Below the pieces are notes generated by a model, which did no database searches, was not told the origin of the DNA, and saw nothing but the letters and a program-made list of their open reading frames with translations. The position numbers and the translations under genes are program-made. DNA of 64,000 nt from Planctomycetota bacterium (lineage in GTDB: Bacteria > Planctomycetota > JACOTG01 > JAJDCM01): assembly GCA_029260825.1 (NCBI GenBank), contig JAJDCM010000367.1:16584-80583 (forward strand). Direction: 5' to 3'. Positions within the stretch are counted from its first letter, which is position 1. Each line of letters begins with the position of its first letter. Positions 7,763-15,415 of the stretch are shown here, piece by piece.

Positions 7763-8770
7763 TCAGCACGCGAGGGCCAGCTCGTCAAGGGATTCCGGAT
7801 CCTCGATCCAGACCGTCCTTCCTTCCACCTCGATAATTCGGCTCTCCTGCATGCTTCTGAGCCCCCGACTCAACGTCTCGGGAGCGACCCCCACAAGGGA
7901 CGCGATCTCGAACTTGGGGAGGCGGAGTCGGATAGGATTCGGCCCCCGGCGAAATTGCTCCAGCAAGTAGCGAGCAATTTTGCTCATGGATTGCCCTGTC
8001 GCAAGATGGGCGCTCATCCGAAGAAGCTTCTCGTTTCTGAGAGCGAGGACCCGGAGGACTCGCTTGCAGAATCCGGAATCCTTTTCCACCAGAGTCCGGA
8101 AGGTGGACGGTTTGACAATCAGGACGGTGGCCTCCGTGATGGACTCGGCGTTTCCGGTGTGCGGCTGTTCAAGGAGAACGGCCTCCTCGGCAAACACATC
8201 GCCAGGCTCGAGGGCGAGAAGATTGAAGGGGCGCCCGTCGTAGTTTGTGCGGCAGACCTTCAGCAATCCCTTGAGGACAACAAAAAATCCGCGGCAGGAT
8301 TCGCCGTCGTGAACGAGGCTCTCCTTGGGGGAGAGATGACGGACACGGCTCGTCTCAGCGATCAGGGAGAGATCCTGAGATGACAGCCCCTTGAAGAACG
8401 CGGTATCGGTGACAACCTGGATCATTCGTGCGGCGGGAATCCGAGCCTCACGAGCGCGTCGCGTCACAACAAGGGGACACTGGGGCAACGTCCCGCAGTT
8501 GGCCTTCTCCTGCAAGGTACGAACGACCTCATTGATTCGTTCGGTCGTCCGTGCGTCGAAGGAACGGGGCTTCCCGTCCAGGTCGCGCACATCCTCCAGC
8601 TCGATGGTTGTCTTGCCGCCGTCGAATTGAGCGGAGAGACAGAGTTCAACATCTTCAGAATCGGGTCCGATAGGTCCGGCGGGAGTTCGAAAACGGACAG
8701 GACCTTCCGGGTTCGGGCGAGCCTCACACCACTCACATCGTGTCCCTAGAGCTTCTGCGGACTTCGTCAT
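7763..8770 (-). CDS. Crp/Fnr-family regulator with Cys-containing N-terminal extension
   Basis: This 335-residue protein has a cyclic-nucleotide-binding-like domain at about residues 120-235 and a C-terminal winged helix. In the recognition helix (APETLSRGL), E298, S301 and R302 correspond to the residues with which FNR reads TTGAT. This agrees with the TTGAT-type boxes found in this region, including two directly upstream of its own gene. The first roughly 110 residues are not part of the usual family fold. They hold C12 and C15 (CEWC), C44, C92 and C98, possibly a metal, Fe-S or redox module. It probably plays the FixK/FNR role for the island and autoregulates. Confidence 0.9.
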   Translation of the reverse strand: MTKSAEALGTRCEWCEARPNPEGPVRFRTPAGPIGPDSEDVELCLSAQFDGGKTTIELEDVRDLDGKPRSFDARTTERINEVVRTLQEKANCGTLPQCPLVVTRRAREARIPAARMIQVVTDTAFFKGLSSQDLSLIAETSRVRHLSPKESLVHDGESCRGFFVVLKGLLKVCRTNYDGRPFNLLALEPGDVFAEEAVLLEQPHTGNAESITEATVLIVKPSTFRTLVEKDSGFCKRVLRVLALRNEKLLRMSAHLATGQSMSKIARYLLEQFRRGPNPIRLRLPKFEIASLVGVAPETLSRGLRSMQESRIIEVEGRTVWIEDPESLDELALAC

Positions 8771-8796
8771 GACTGCCTCCTTTTCGATGGACTGCC

Positions 8797-8826
8797 TTGA
8801 TCACCATCAAACTTGATCACCATCAA
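8797..8826. promoter_or_regulatory. Tandem FNR-type boxes upstream of the Crp/Fnr gene
   Basis: Two identical copies of TTGAT-CACC-ATCAA lie at 8797-8810 and 8813-8826, 16 bp apart start to start. Each matches the FNR consensus fully. The nearer copy is 26 bp from the start codon, a position more typical of repression, which suggests negative autoregulation. The direction of control is inference. Confidence 0.75.
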
Positions 8827-9070
8827 GAGGAAACCATTTCGAGGGCCGTCCCGGTATCGGGAGCAAGTCTGGATTCGGGGGTAGGGAGTCTTCCCAGGCG
8901 CATGGGGAAATCCCCCATGGAGACTCGCCAACTGTAGAACTCAGAATCATCTTGACGCGGCTTTGAATGAACCCGGTCCCAGGATCAACGCGGAAACGAT
9001 TGCGCTAGCCCTTTCTAGCCCAGGGAAAATAACGATAGCGCCCCGGAAACAATTGTGCTAAAAAACCAGC
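8827..9070. other. Intergenic region with two-tier hairpin and a direct repeat
   Basis: No gene is seen here. Positions 8886-8926 form a nested inverted repeat, with outer arms GAGTCT/AGACTC and inner arms CATGGGG/CCCCATG around a five-base loop. A 17-bp direct repeat follows (8991-9007 and 9044-9060, CGGAAAC-R-ATTG-Y-GCTA, differing at two positions), the second copy ending 10 bp before the hydrolase start. These may be operator or promoter elements of the flanking divergent genes. Confidence 0.5.
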
Positions 9071-10432
9071 ATGAAAACTTCCAAATCAAGCGCCTGGGCC
9101 CACCTCAAAGCTTCCTGGATCGTGGCCGCCTGCACCTTCATCCTCGCGACAAACCAGACCGCCCGCGGCGAGGAATCGCCCTCTCCGCTCGCTCAAGACT
9201 TCCAGTCCTTCTGGGAGGCTCCGGGGCCGAAACCTCGTCTCGAGCAAGTCGAGAAACTCCTGAAACACGATGCATCCTTCGACGAGTTGTTGTCACTCCT
9301 TGCCGCCGGTCCGCGGTTTCGTGACGATGTTCCTCGGGGGCGTATTCTGCGGTCACGAAAAGGAGCGGGAAATCAGGAACATCCCTGGCTCCTCCTTGTT
9401 CCTGAAGATTACCGGCCCGATCGCTCCTACTTCCTTCGGGTTGATCTTCATGGAGGCATGGGAGCACCCCCATGGCCAAAAGACGGCAGCTGGGCCAAAG
9501 GATGGAATCCACAGTCGAAGCAACTGATCCTCTTTCCCGCGGGCTGGTGGGACTCCATGTGGTGGACAGCGGGGCAAGTCGAGAACCTCGACGCCATCCT
9601 TGACGAGGTAAAACGGACCTGGAATGTAGACGAAAATCGGGTGCTCCTCGTCGGATCCTCCGACGGATGCATCGGATCCTGCTTCTACGCCCTCCGTCAT
9701 TCGACGGCCTTCGCCGGTTTCGGCGGCTTCATCGGCTGTCCGGTCCGCCTGACGAACCCCACCCTCCGAATCGATGGGCAAATGCATCTCTCTAACCTCG
9801 ACGGGACTCGATTCTTTCTGGCCAACGGAGGGCGGGATCATCTCTTTCCCGTCAAAGATATCCGTGACTACTGGGATCTTTTCCAACGTCATGGAGCCGA
9901 CGTCGAATACATCGAATACCCAAGAGAGGGTCACGGGTTTTCCTTGACGCGGGAGGACGAGCGCAAGTTCGCCAGGTTCCTGTTCAATACGCGCCGCGAC
10001 CCCTTGCCCGACAAAATCTCGTGGGCAACCGAGAGAACCGATCGCTATCAACGACGCGGCTGGATCGAAATCGTGGAACTCGGCAAGGCCTCAAGCGACT
10101 CAAAAGAGCTCGAAAAAGACATCGTCATGCCGCGGATCTGCACCGGTAAATATCGTCGGCTTCGCGCTCCTCGGCCTCGCCCCTGGGGAAGAGTCGACGC
10201 AAGCCGATCGGAAAATCGAGTCACCGTGGTTACCCGAGGCGTACGCCGTTTTCGAATCCTGCTTGCCCCGGGGGAGTTCGACCTCTCAAAGGAAGTCGAG
10301 ATCATCGTCAACGGAATTCCGGTCCTGAAAAAGATGATCAATCCGGACCCACGCATCCTCTTGACCCGGGCGGCTCACGATCTCGACCGGACGATGCTGT
10401 TCGCCGCGGAGGAAGAGATTCAGGTTCCCTAA
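9071..10432 (+). CDS. Secreted alpha/beta hydrolase (esterase/depolymerase-like)
   Basis: This 453-residue protein has a signal peptide (about residues 1-33). Its core shows an alpha/beta-hydrolase pattern. An oxyanion-type HGG occurs in LRVDLHGGMG. The nucleophile elbow is GSSDG (VLLVGSSDGCIGSC), with an acid candidate in GGRDHLFP and a catalytic His in EGHGF. The C-terminal 120 residues form a beta-rich extension of unknown role. It resembles polyhydroxybutyrate depolymerase/feruloyl-esterase-like hydrolases. The substrate cannot be deduced. The gene stands alone between the regulator island and a hypothetical region. Confidence 0.75.
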   Translation: MKTSKSSAWAHLKASWIVAACTFILATNQTARGEESPSPLAQDFQSFWEAPGPKPRLEQVEKLLKHDASFDELLSLLAAGPRFRDDVPRGRILRSRKGAGNQEHPWLLLVPEDYRPDRSYFLRVDLHGGMGAPPWPKDGSWAKGWNPQSKQLILFPAGWWDSMWWTAGQVENLDAILDEVKRTWNVDENRVLLVGSSDGCIGSCFYALRHSTAFAGFGGFIGCPVRLTNPTLRIDGQMHLSNLDGTRFFLANGGRDHLFPVKDIRDYWDLFQRHGADVEYIEYPREGHGFSLTREDERKFARFLFNTRRDPLPDKISWATERTDRYQRRGWIEIVELGKASSDSKELEKDIVMPRICTGKYRRLRAPRPRPWGRVDASRSENRVTVVTRGVRRFRILLAPGEFDLSKEVEIIVNGIPVLKKMINPDPRILLTRAAHDLDRTMLFAAEEEIQVP

Positions 10433-10739
10433 GTTAGCAGCCCGCTGACAAACCCAGATGCTCGCGGCACGGATTGCATGGGGTCACAACAGCAGGTCCG
10501 AAGCTCCCGCTAGACCATGCGGCAAGAGGAGATCCATCTTGAAGCCGGATGAGATTCTATTCATTTATCCAAGAAAGTCCTGCAGGGTCACGGAAGCTTC
10601 GTCGCCATTCCCATCAGAACGACCGGAACCTCCGGAAGTTCACCGGTGTTCAGCGGCGGCTTTTCCGCTTCGAAGAGACTTTGCTTGGCGGAAACAAAGT
10701 CACCTCTCTTGGTCTGCATCTATTTGACGGAGAACCCTG
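10433..10739. other. Intergenic region, nothing recognised
   Basis: This gap of about 300 bp separates two plus-strand genes. Short open frames occur but none has a convincing start or protein-like composition. Near the end, GGAG at 10729-10732 serves as the ribosome site for the next gene. Confidence 0.4.
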
Positions 10740-11879
10740 ATGAATCGAAATGGCATCACGTTCGGAATCGCGTTTGGTATATTCATTGCTCTTGGCCTTC
10801 TTGCCAGGCCGGCGAAGGCTATTACGGTGTCGATTCCCTGTGGAACCCAAAGGTGCTTTCCAAATCTCGATCCCCCTTTAGCCCTTCAGTTCACCGTCGT
10901 GAATATCGGAGACTGCGCCGGAAAGATCCTGGCCTTTGACCAGATGGATTGCCAAGGAACGACTCTCGTATCCGCCTGTATCGATCCTGGAGAAGTGATT
11001 ACGATTGATCGCGCATCACGGGATGTTCGATCCATCTTGCTTGTGGCAATTGGCACAGGAAGTCAGGCACGACTCGACTTCACTCCGATTGCGGAAGAAA
11101 CCGTTCCCTCCGGGACAGTTCTTCCCTTTGCCGGAACTACGGTTCCTCAGGGCTTCCTTGTTTGTGACGGATCCGAGGTCTCCCGAGACAGTTTCTCCCG
11201 ACTCTTTGATCGTGTGGGAACGACCTACGGTGCCGGAGACGGATCAACCACGTTTAACCTCCCGGACCTGACTTCCAGGTTTCCGCTGGGTCTTTCCGCC
11301 TCAGGGACAGGTTCGATGCTTGGCGAGACTGGAGGTGAAATCGACCATATGCATGAGGGAGCAAGCCACACCCACGGAGTACCCGGACATAGTCACGGTC
11401 ACAATCTCACAGCGTCGGCATCGGGTAATCATCTCCACTCGATCTCCGGAACGACGAACGCAACCGGAAATCATTCCCACGCCGTGATCGGGACAACCGC
11501 AGTGGGAGGGCTTCATCGCCATTGCTTCAATGCACATCAGGTCGGCAACTACACCAATGATAACAACAACCCTCCCAGTGGAATCGTGGGACACGTACAA
11601 GGCGGAATCGCGGCCAACCAGCCACGAGATATCACGACCCAGAACGGTGAACATTCCCACAGTTTCTCGACCACTTCTGCAACAGCAGGGACCCACAATC
11701 ACTCTGTCTCAGGAACAGCCCTGTCCGCCGGAAATCATGTCCACAGCATTGGCGGCGTTGTAGGAAACAATGGAGGTGGGAACGGAGATCAAACATTGAA
11801 CACCGATCCTGGGACGAATGGAACAACAGGGATCGCCAATCCACCCTTCTTGACTCTCCGATTCATCATCAAGCTGTGA
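10740..11879 (+). CDS. Secreted tail-collar-domain protein with His-rich repeats
   Basis: This 379-residue protein has a signal peptide (to about residue 27). The N-terminal domain (about residues 30-115) shares with the protein at 49129-49854 the pattern CG..R.F, L.F.VVN.GDC, AFDQ, PGE..T and a VRS..VAIGTG end. A phage-tail-collar module follows (residues 118-185, with FLVCDGSEVSR and FNLPDLTSRFPLG), then a region of HTHG, HSHGH, NHLHS, NHSHA, EHSHS, THNHS and NHVHS segments. In phage short tail fibres such HxH pairs bind metal ions in a trimeric needle. No phage genes are nearby, so this is a cellular surface or secreted protein built on that fold. The sigma/kinase operon lies 166 bp downstream. 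Confidence 0.75.
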   Translation: MNRNGITFGIAFGIFIALGLLARPAKAITVSIPCGTQRCFPNLDPPLALQFTVVNIGDCAGKILAFDQMDCQGTTLVSACIDPGEVITIDRASRDVRSILLVAIGTGSQARLDFTPIAEETVPSGTVLPFAGTTVPQGFLVCDGSEVSRDSFSRLFDRVGTTYGAGDGSTTFNLPDLTSRFPLGLSASGTGSMLGETGGEIDHMHEGASHTHGVPGHSHGHNLTASASGNHLHSISGTTNATGNHSHAVIGTTAVGGLHRHCFNAHQVGNYTNDNNNPPSGIVGHVQGGIAANQPRDITTQNGEHSHSFSTTSATAGTHNHSVSGTALSAGNHVHSIGGVVGNNGGGNGDQTLNTDPGTNGTTGIANPPFLTLRFIIKL

Positions 11880-12045
11880 CAGGTCGCCGGATTCGCGATG
11901 CGAGGGTCCCGGCCTGAACACCGGGGTCCTCCAAGAAAGGTCGTTTCCCCAATCAAAGCCCCCTATCGGCTCATCCCATGGCACCAACCGGAAACCTGTT
12001 TCCCTGGTAGATTCGTCCTGGACTCGTTGCTGTCCATACCCGAGA

Positions 12046-12618
12046 ATGTCCTTTTTTCGGGGGATCTTCTTGGACGGATCGCGAGAACAGAATGCTCCCC
12101 TTGACGAGGAGCTCACCGACGAGGTTTACCGGGAGCTTCGACAGCTCGCCGCCTACTTCATGAAAGGAGAGAGACGGAATCATACTCTCCAACCAACAGC
12201 CTTGGTTCATGAGGCTCTGCTTCGGATCGCTTCGTCCCGGACTTCCGTCCATAGCCGATCCCAGTTACTTGCCGTCGCTTCCGTCGCTATTCGTCGAGTT
12301 CTCGTCGATCACGCCCGGGGGAAACAGCGAATCCGGCGAGGTCGCGGGGTTCCAACTCTTGAATTCACGGAAGCCGACTCAACGGTTGCTCCTGAATCTC
12401 CGTTTCGCATCGAACTCATCGAACTCGATGAAGCATTGATCGAGCTCGAGCAACTCCATCCCCGCCAGGCCCGGATCATTGAACTTCGCTTCTTTGGCGG
12501 CCTGAGTGTGGAGGAAACGTCAAAAACTCTTGGCATTTCTCAACGCTCCGCCTTTGCGGACTGGGAGATGGCACGACGATGGTTGAAGCGCCGACTAGCG
12601 CCCTGCGAGCCCGAATAA
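12046..12618 (+). CDS. ECF-type sigma factor (TIGR02999-like)
   Basis: This 190-residue protein has region 2 motifs YRELRQLAAYFM and HTLQPTALVHEALLRI, and AVASVAIRRVLVDHAR, which are characteristic of the TIGR02999 sigma-70 subfamily common in Planctomycetes and Acidobacteria. Region 4 (LHPRQARIIELRFFGGLSVEETSKTLGIS in part) contains the -35 binding helix. The stop is one base before the ATG of the Ser/Thr kinase gene, so the pair is translationally coupled. Control of the sigma factor by kinase signalling is a reasonable inference from this arrangement. Confidence 0.9.
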   Translation: MSFFRGIFLDGSREQNAPLDEELTDEVYRELRQLAAYFMKGERRNHTLQPTALVHEALLRIASSRTSVHSRSQLLAVASVAIRRVLVDHARGKQRIRRGRGVPTLEFTEADSTVAPESPFRIELIELDEALIELEQLHPRQARIIELRFFGGLSVEETSKTLGISQRSAFADWEMARRWLKRRLAPCEPE

Positions 12619-12619
12619 A

Positions 12620-15340
12620 ATGAGTCGTGCAAGTTTCTTCAAAGTTCGGGAAGCATTTCACACGATGCTAGAACTCTCCAAACACGAGCGGTTGTCATTC
12701 CTTGCGACAATGGCCTCTCAAGATCCAGAGGTCCATGCGGAAGTTCTTTCCCTCATGGAGCAGGAACCGGATGATCTTCTGGACGGTTTCCTCAGGGTGC
12801 CAGCGCTGGGAACAGGCTTCAGTGTGTGCGCGGCTGTTTTTCCGCAAGAGCCCCCATCCGTCCCGAATCAACTGGGCAGTTTTCGAATCAAGAGGATCTT
12901 GGGAGGAGGCCTCTATAGTTTGGTTCTCCATGCCGAAGAGAACCGCCCGGACTGTCCCCCCCGATCGGTTGCCCTGAAAATCTTGAGGCCTGGATGCTGT
13001 TCCGAATCAATGCGTCGCCGCTTTATCGCGGAGGGCGATTCATTGCTTGCCATCACTCATGAGGATGTGGTTCGTGTCTTTTCTCGGGGAGTTTTCGAAG
13101 ATTTCGGCCCATGGCAAGGCACCCCCTTCCTCTGTCTCGAATATGTTGACGGCACTTCTATTGACGAATTCTGTCGTCGGGAAACCCTGAATCGCCAGGA
13201 ACGCCTTGACCTGTTTGCTCGGGTCTGTGACGCGATCCAGCATGCGCACCACAAAGGGATCATCCATCGCGACCTCAAGGTGACCAACATCCTGGTCTCC
13301 AGAAGTAACCGCAAATACTCTCCAAAAGTCATCGACTTCGGGGTTGCCTTGAATTCCAAGGATGAACCATCGGCAACCTTGACGCGACACGGCGAGCTTC
13401 TCGGAACAATATCGAACATGAGCCCGGAACAACTTTCCGGAAACTCGAACGGTGTCGATACCCGAACAGATGTTTACTCCCTGGGCGTCGTCCTCTATGA
13501 ACTCGTCACGAACCAGCCGCTTTGGGATCTGGAAGGGCTCTCTTTTCTCGAAGCAACTCGCGTCATTGCCGGGCTCGATCGCCCCCCGGCATGCGGCATC
13601 GATGGCGATCTTCGAACAATCATCACAAAAAGCCTGGAAAGAGAACGAGATCAGCGCTACCCGACCGTGTCAGAGCTTGCCGCGGACGTTCGCCGTTTTC
13701 GGGATGGCTTCCCGATCATGGCGCGGCCACCAACAATCCAGGGCATCCTTGCCCGGTGGGCGTGGCGGCATCGAGCCTTTACCATTCTCTCCGGAGTCAC
13801 CTCGATCATCCTCCTCTTTGCAGCAATTCACTTCGTGAGGTCGAAAGCGAAGGCTTCCCGGAACAATCGAGAGATGAGGGACACCCTGAGTGCAGCTCTC
13901 GACATTTCCCTGAGCATCGCAGAGTTCCCCGAGAAATCTAAAACGCATGTCGCAAACCTGGAGGATCTGCATTCGATCTCAAACGATCTTACCGCTCGTG
14001 ATCCCGAGAATCGGGACTTTTGGGACTGCCATGCGACGATTCAAGGCGCACTCTCGGATGCGTACGTCAAAGAAGACAACCATTCCCAAGGTCGGGCCCT
14101 GGCCGAAGACTCGCTACGACTGAGACAGCGCCTTGTAGAAAGTGATCCGGGTTCCGTAGACCTTCGCAAGAAACTGTCTCTTGCCTATGTCCGTCTCGGG
14201 GATGCTAAGAGACGAGAGGATGATTCCCAGGGGTCCCTTGAGGCATACCTGGAAGCTCTTCAAATCGACGATTTCCTGGCTGCAGAAGGGCCCAATGAAC
14301 GAGAGCTGCAGGACAACCTGGGTTGGAGTCACGACCGGATCGGTCACTACTACCTCGAAAGACGAATGGATGACCTGGCAGCAGCCTGCATCGCAGATCA
14401 ACTCAGAATTGCACGTTGGCTCGTTCAACGGTTCAAAGGGGATTACCGTGGTTACTTCCTTCTTTCCGAAGGACTCAAGAAATCTCATGTGATCAGCGCT
14501 CGCAACAAAGATCCGCTTCAGTTCCGATTGAATCTTCTGGACGAAGCGCTGTCCGCTGCACGAAAGGCGGTGGAGCTCGAGCCTCGAAACGGGCTCCTTC
14601 AAGATCGGCTCGGATCGATTCTTATCCGGATCGGTAATCAACTGGATGACATGGACCCTTTGATGGCTCTTTCGCACCTCGATCAGGGAATATCCATCAC
14701 CCGGGATCTCTATCGGGCCGATCCTTCCCGGACAGATTTGTTGAGTCGGATCTATTTCGCAGGAACGGGTCGAGCGAGAGCTCTTCTGATACTGGGCAGA
14801 ACCGAGGATGCAGCTGTTCAGATCAATCAATCCGTCCAGGGGATTTCAGCGATTGTCTCGATCCGTGGGACACACGTCATGCGCCGTCGACTCGCCAATG
14901 CTCTCCTGATCATGGTTGATGTTCTGGAGCGGCAGCTTCGAATCGAGGAAGCTAGCGAGGCACTCGTCCAAGCACACGGAATCAACCTTGATCTGGCGCG
15001 AGAATCCGATGATCCACTCACGGATCAGCTTCGATGCGGTCAATTGCTGATCAACCGCCCCGCACACCCGGAGGACCGGGACCGTGGGCTCAAAATGCTC
15101 CTAAATGGAAGTGACCGATTCCCTCAGGAGCCGTCTTTTCTGGAGGCAGCAATCCGTGAGTTGATTCGCGTCGAGGAGATCGGGGAAGCGCGCCTGAAAT
15201 TGAAGGAATGGCTGGAAAAATATGGGGGATCGGTGGGAGCCCAGACAAGAACGAGAGTCATTTCCATCTTCGACGAGATCGAAGAGGCCTCCGACAACGA
15301 TCGATCATCTGAAAGCGGGCTTGAATCAGGATCTCGTTAG
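12620..15340 (+). CDS. Membrane Ser/Thr protein kinase with C-terminal TPR-like region
   Basis: This 906-residue protein has a PknB-type kinase domain at about residues 86-365. The glycine loop is degenerate (LGGGLYSLV), but ATP-anchoring K120, HRD at 216-218 and DFG at 239-241 are present, so it may be active. The APE-like motif is SPE in NMSPEQLSG. One transmembrane helix (about 387-406) is followed by about 480 residues of helical repeats, with segments such as LSLAYVRLGDAKRREDD and LQDRLGSILIRIGNQLDD resembling TPRs, presumably outside the membrane as a sensor. It directly follows the sigma factor gene with a one-base gap. Confidence 0.9.
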   Translation: MSRASFFKVREAFHTMLELSKHERLSFLATMASQDPEVHAEVLSLMEQEPDDLLDGFLRVPALGTGFSVCAAVFPQEPPSVPNQLGSFRIKRILGGGLYSLVLHAEENRPDCPPRSVALKILRPGCCSESMRRRFIAEGDSLLAITHEDVVRVFSRGVFEDFGPWQGTPFLCLEYVDGTSIDEFCRRETLNRQERLDLFARVCDAIQHAHHKGIIHRDLKVTNILVSRSNRKYSPKVIDFGVALNSKDEPSATLTRHGELLGTISNMSPEQLSGNSNGVDTRTDVYSLGVVLYELVTNQPLWDLEGLSFLEATRVIAGLDRPPACGIDGDLRTIITKSLERERDQRYPTVSELAADVRRFRDGFPIMARPPTIQGILARWAWRHRAFTILSGVTSIILLFAAIHFVRSKAKASRNNREMRDTLSAALDISLSIAEFPEKSKTHVANLEDLHSISNDLTARDPENRDFWDCHATIQGALSDAYVKEDNHSQGRALAEDSLRLRQRLVESDPGSVDLRKKLSLAYVRLGDAKRREDDSQGSLEAYLEALQIDDFLAAEGPNERELQDNLGWSHDRIGHYYLERRMDDLAAACIADQLRIARWLVQRFKGDYRGYFLLSEGLKKSHVISARNKDPLQFRLNLLDEALSAARKAVELEPRNGLLQDRLGSILIRIGNQLDDMDPLMALSHLDQGISITRDLYRADPSRTDLLSRIYFAGTGRARALLILGRTEDAAVQINQSVQGISAIVSIRGTHVMRRRLANALLIMVDVLERQLRIEEASEALVQAHGINLDLARESDDPLTDQLRCGQLLINRPAHPEDRDRGLKMLLNGSDRFPQEPSFLEAAIRELIRVEEIGEARLKLKEWLEKYGGSVGAQTRTRVISIFDEIEEASDNDRSSESGLESGSR

Positions 15341-15347
15341 CTTACCC

Positions 15348-15383
15348 AAAAAAAATGCCGACAGGCCCGATCGCCCGCCGGCA
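15348..15383 (-). terminator. Putative rho-independent terminator of the FG-GAP gene
   Basis: Read on the minus strand, an imperfect GC-rich hairpin with TGCCG/CGGCA outer arms (15356-15383) is followed by eight T residues (15355-15348). It lies just after the stop at 15416 and between convergent genes. Confidence 0.6.
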
Positions 15384-15415
15384 CGTTCTAGTTCAACGGT
15401 TCTTCTCGTTGCTTC

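Noticed and set aside
10740-11879. Prophage indicated by a tail-collar domain
   Set aside because: No capsid, terminase, integrase, lysis or other tail genes occur nearby, and the protein has a bacterial signal peptide and cellular N-terminal domain.
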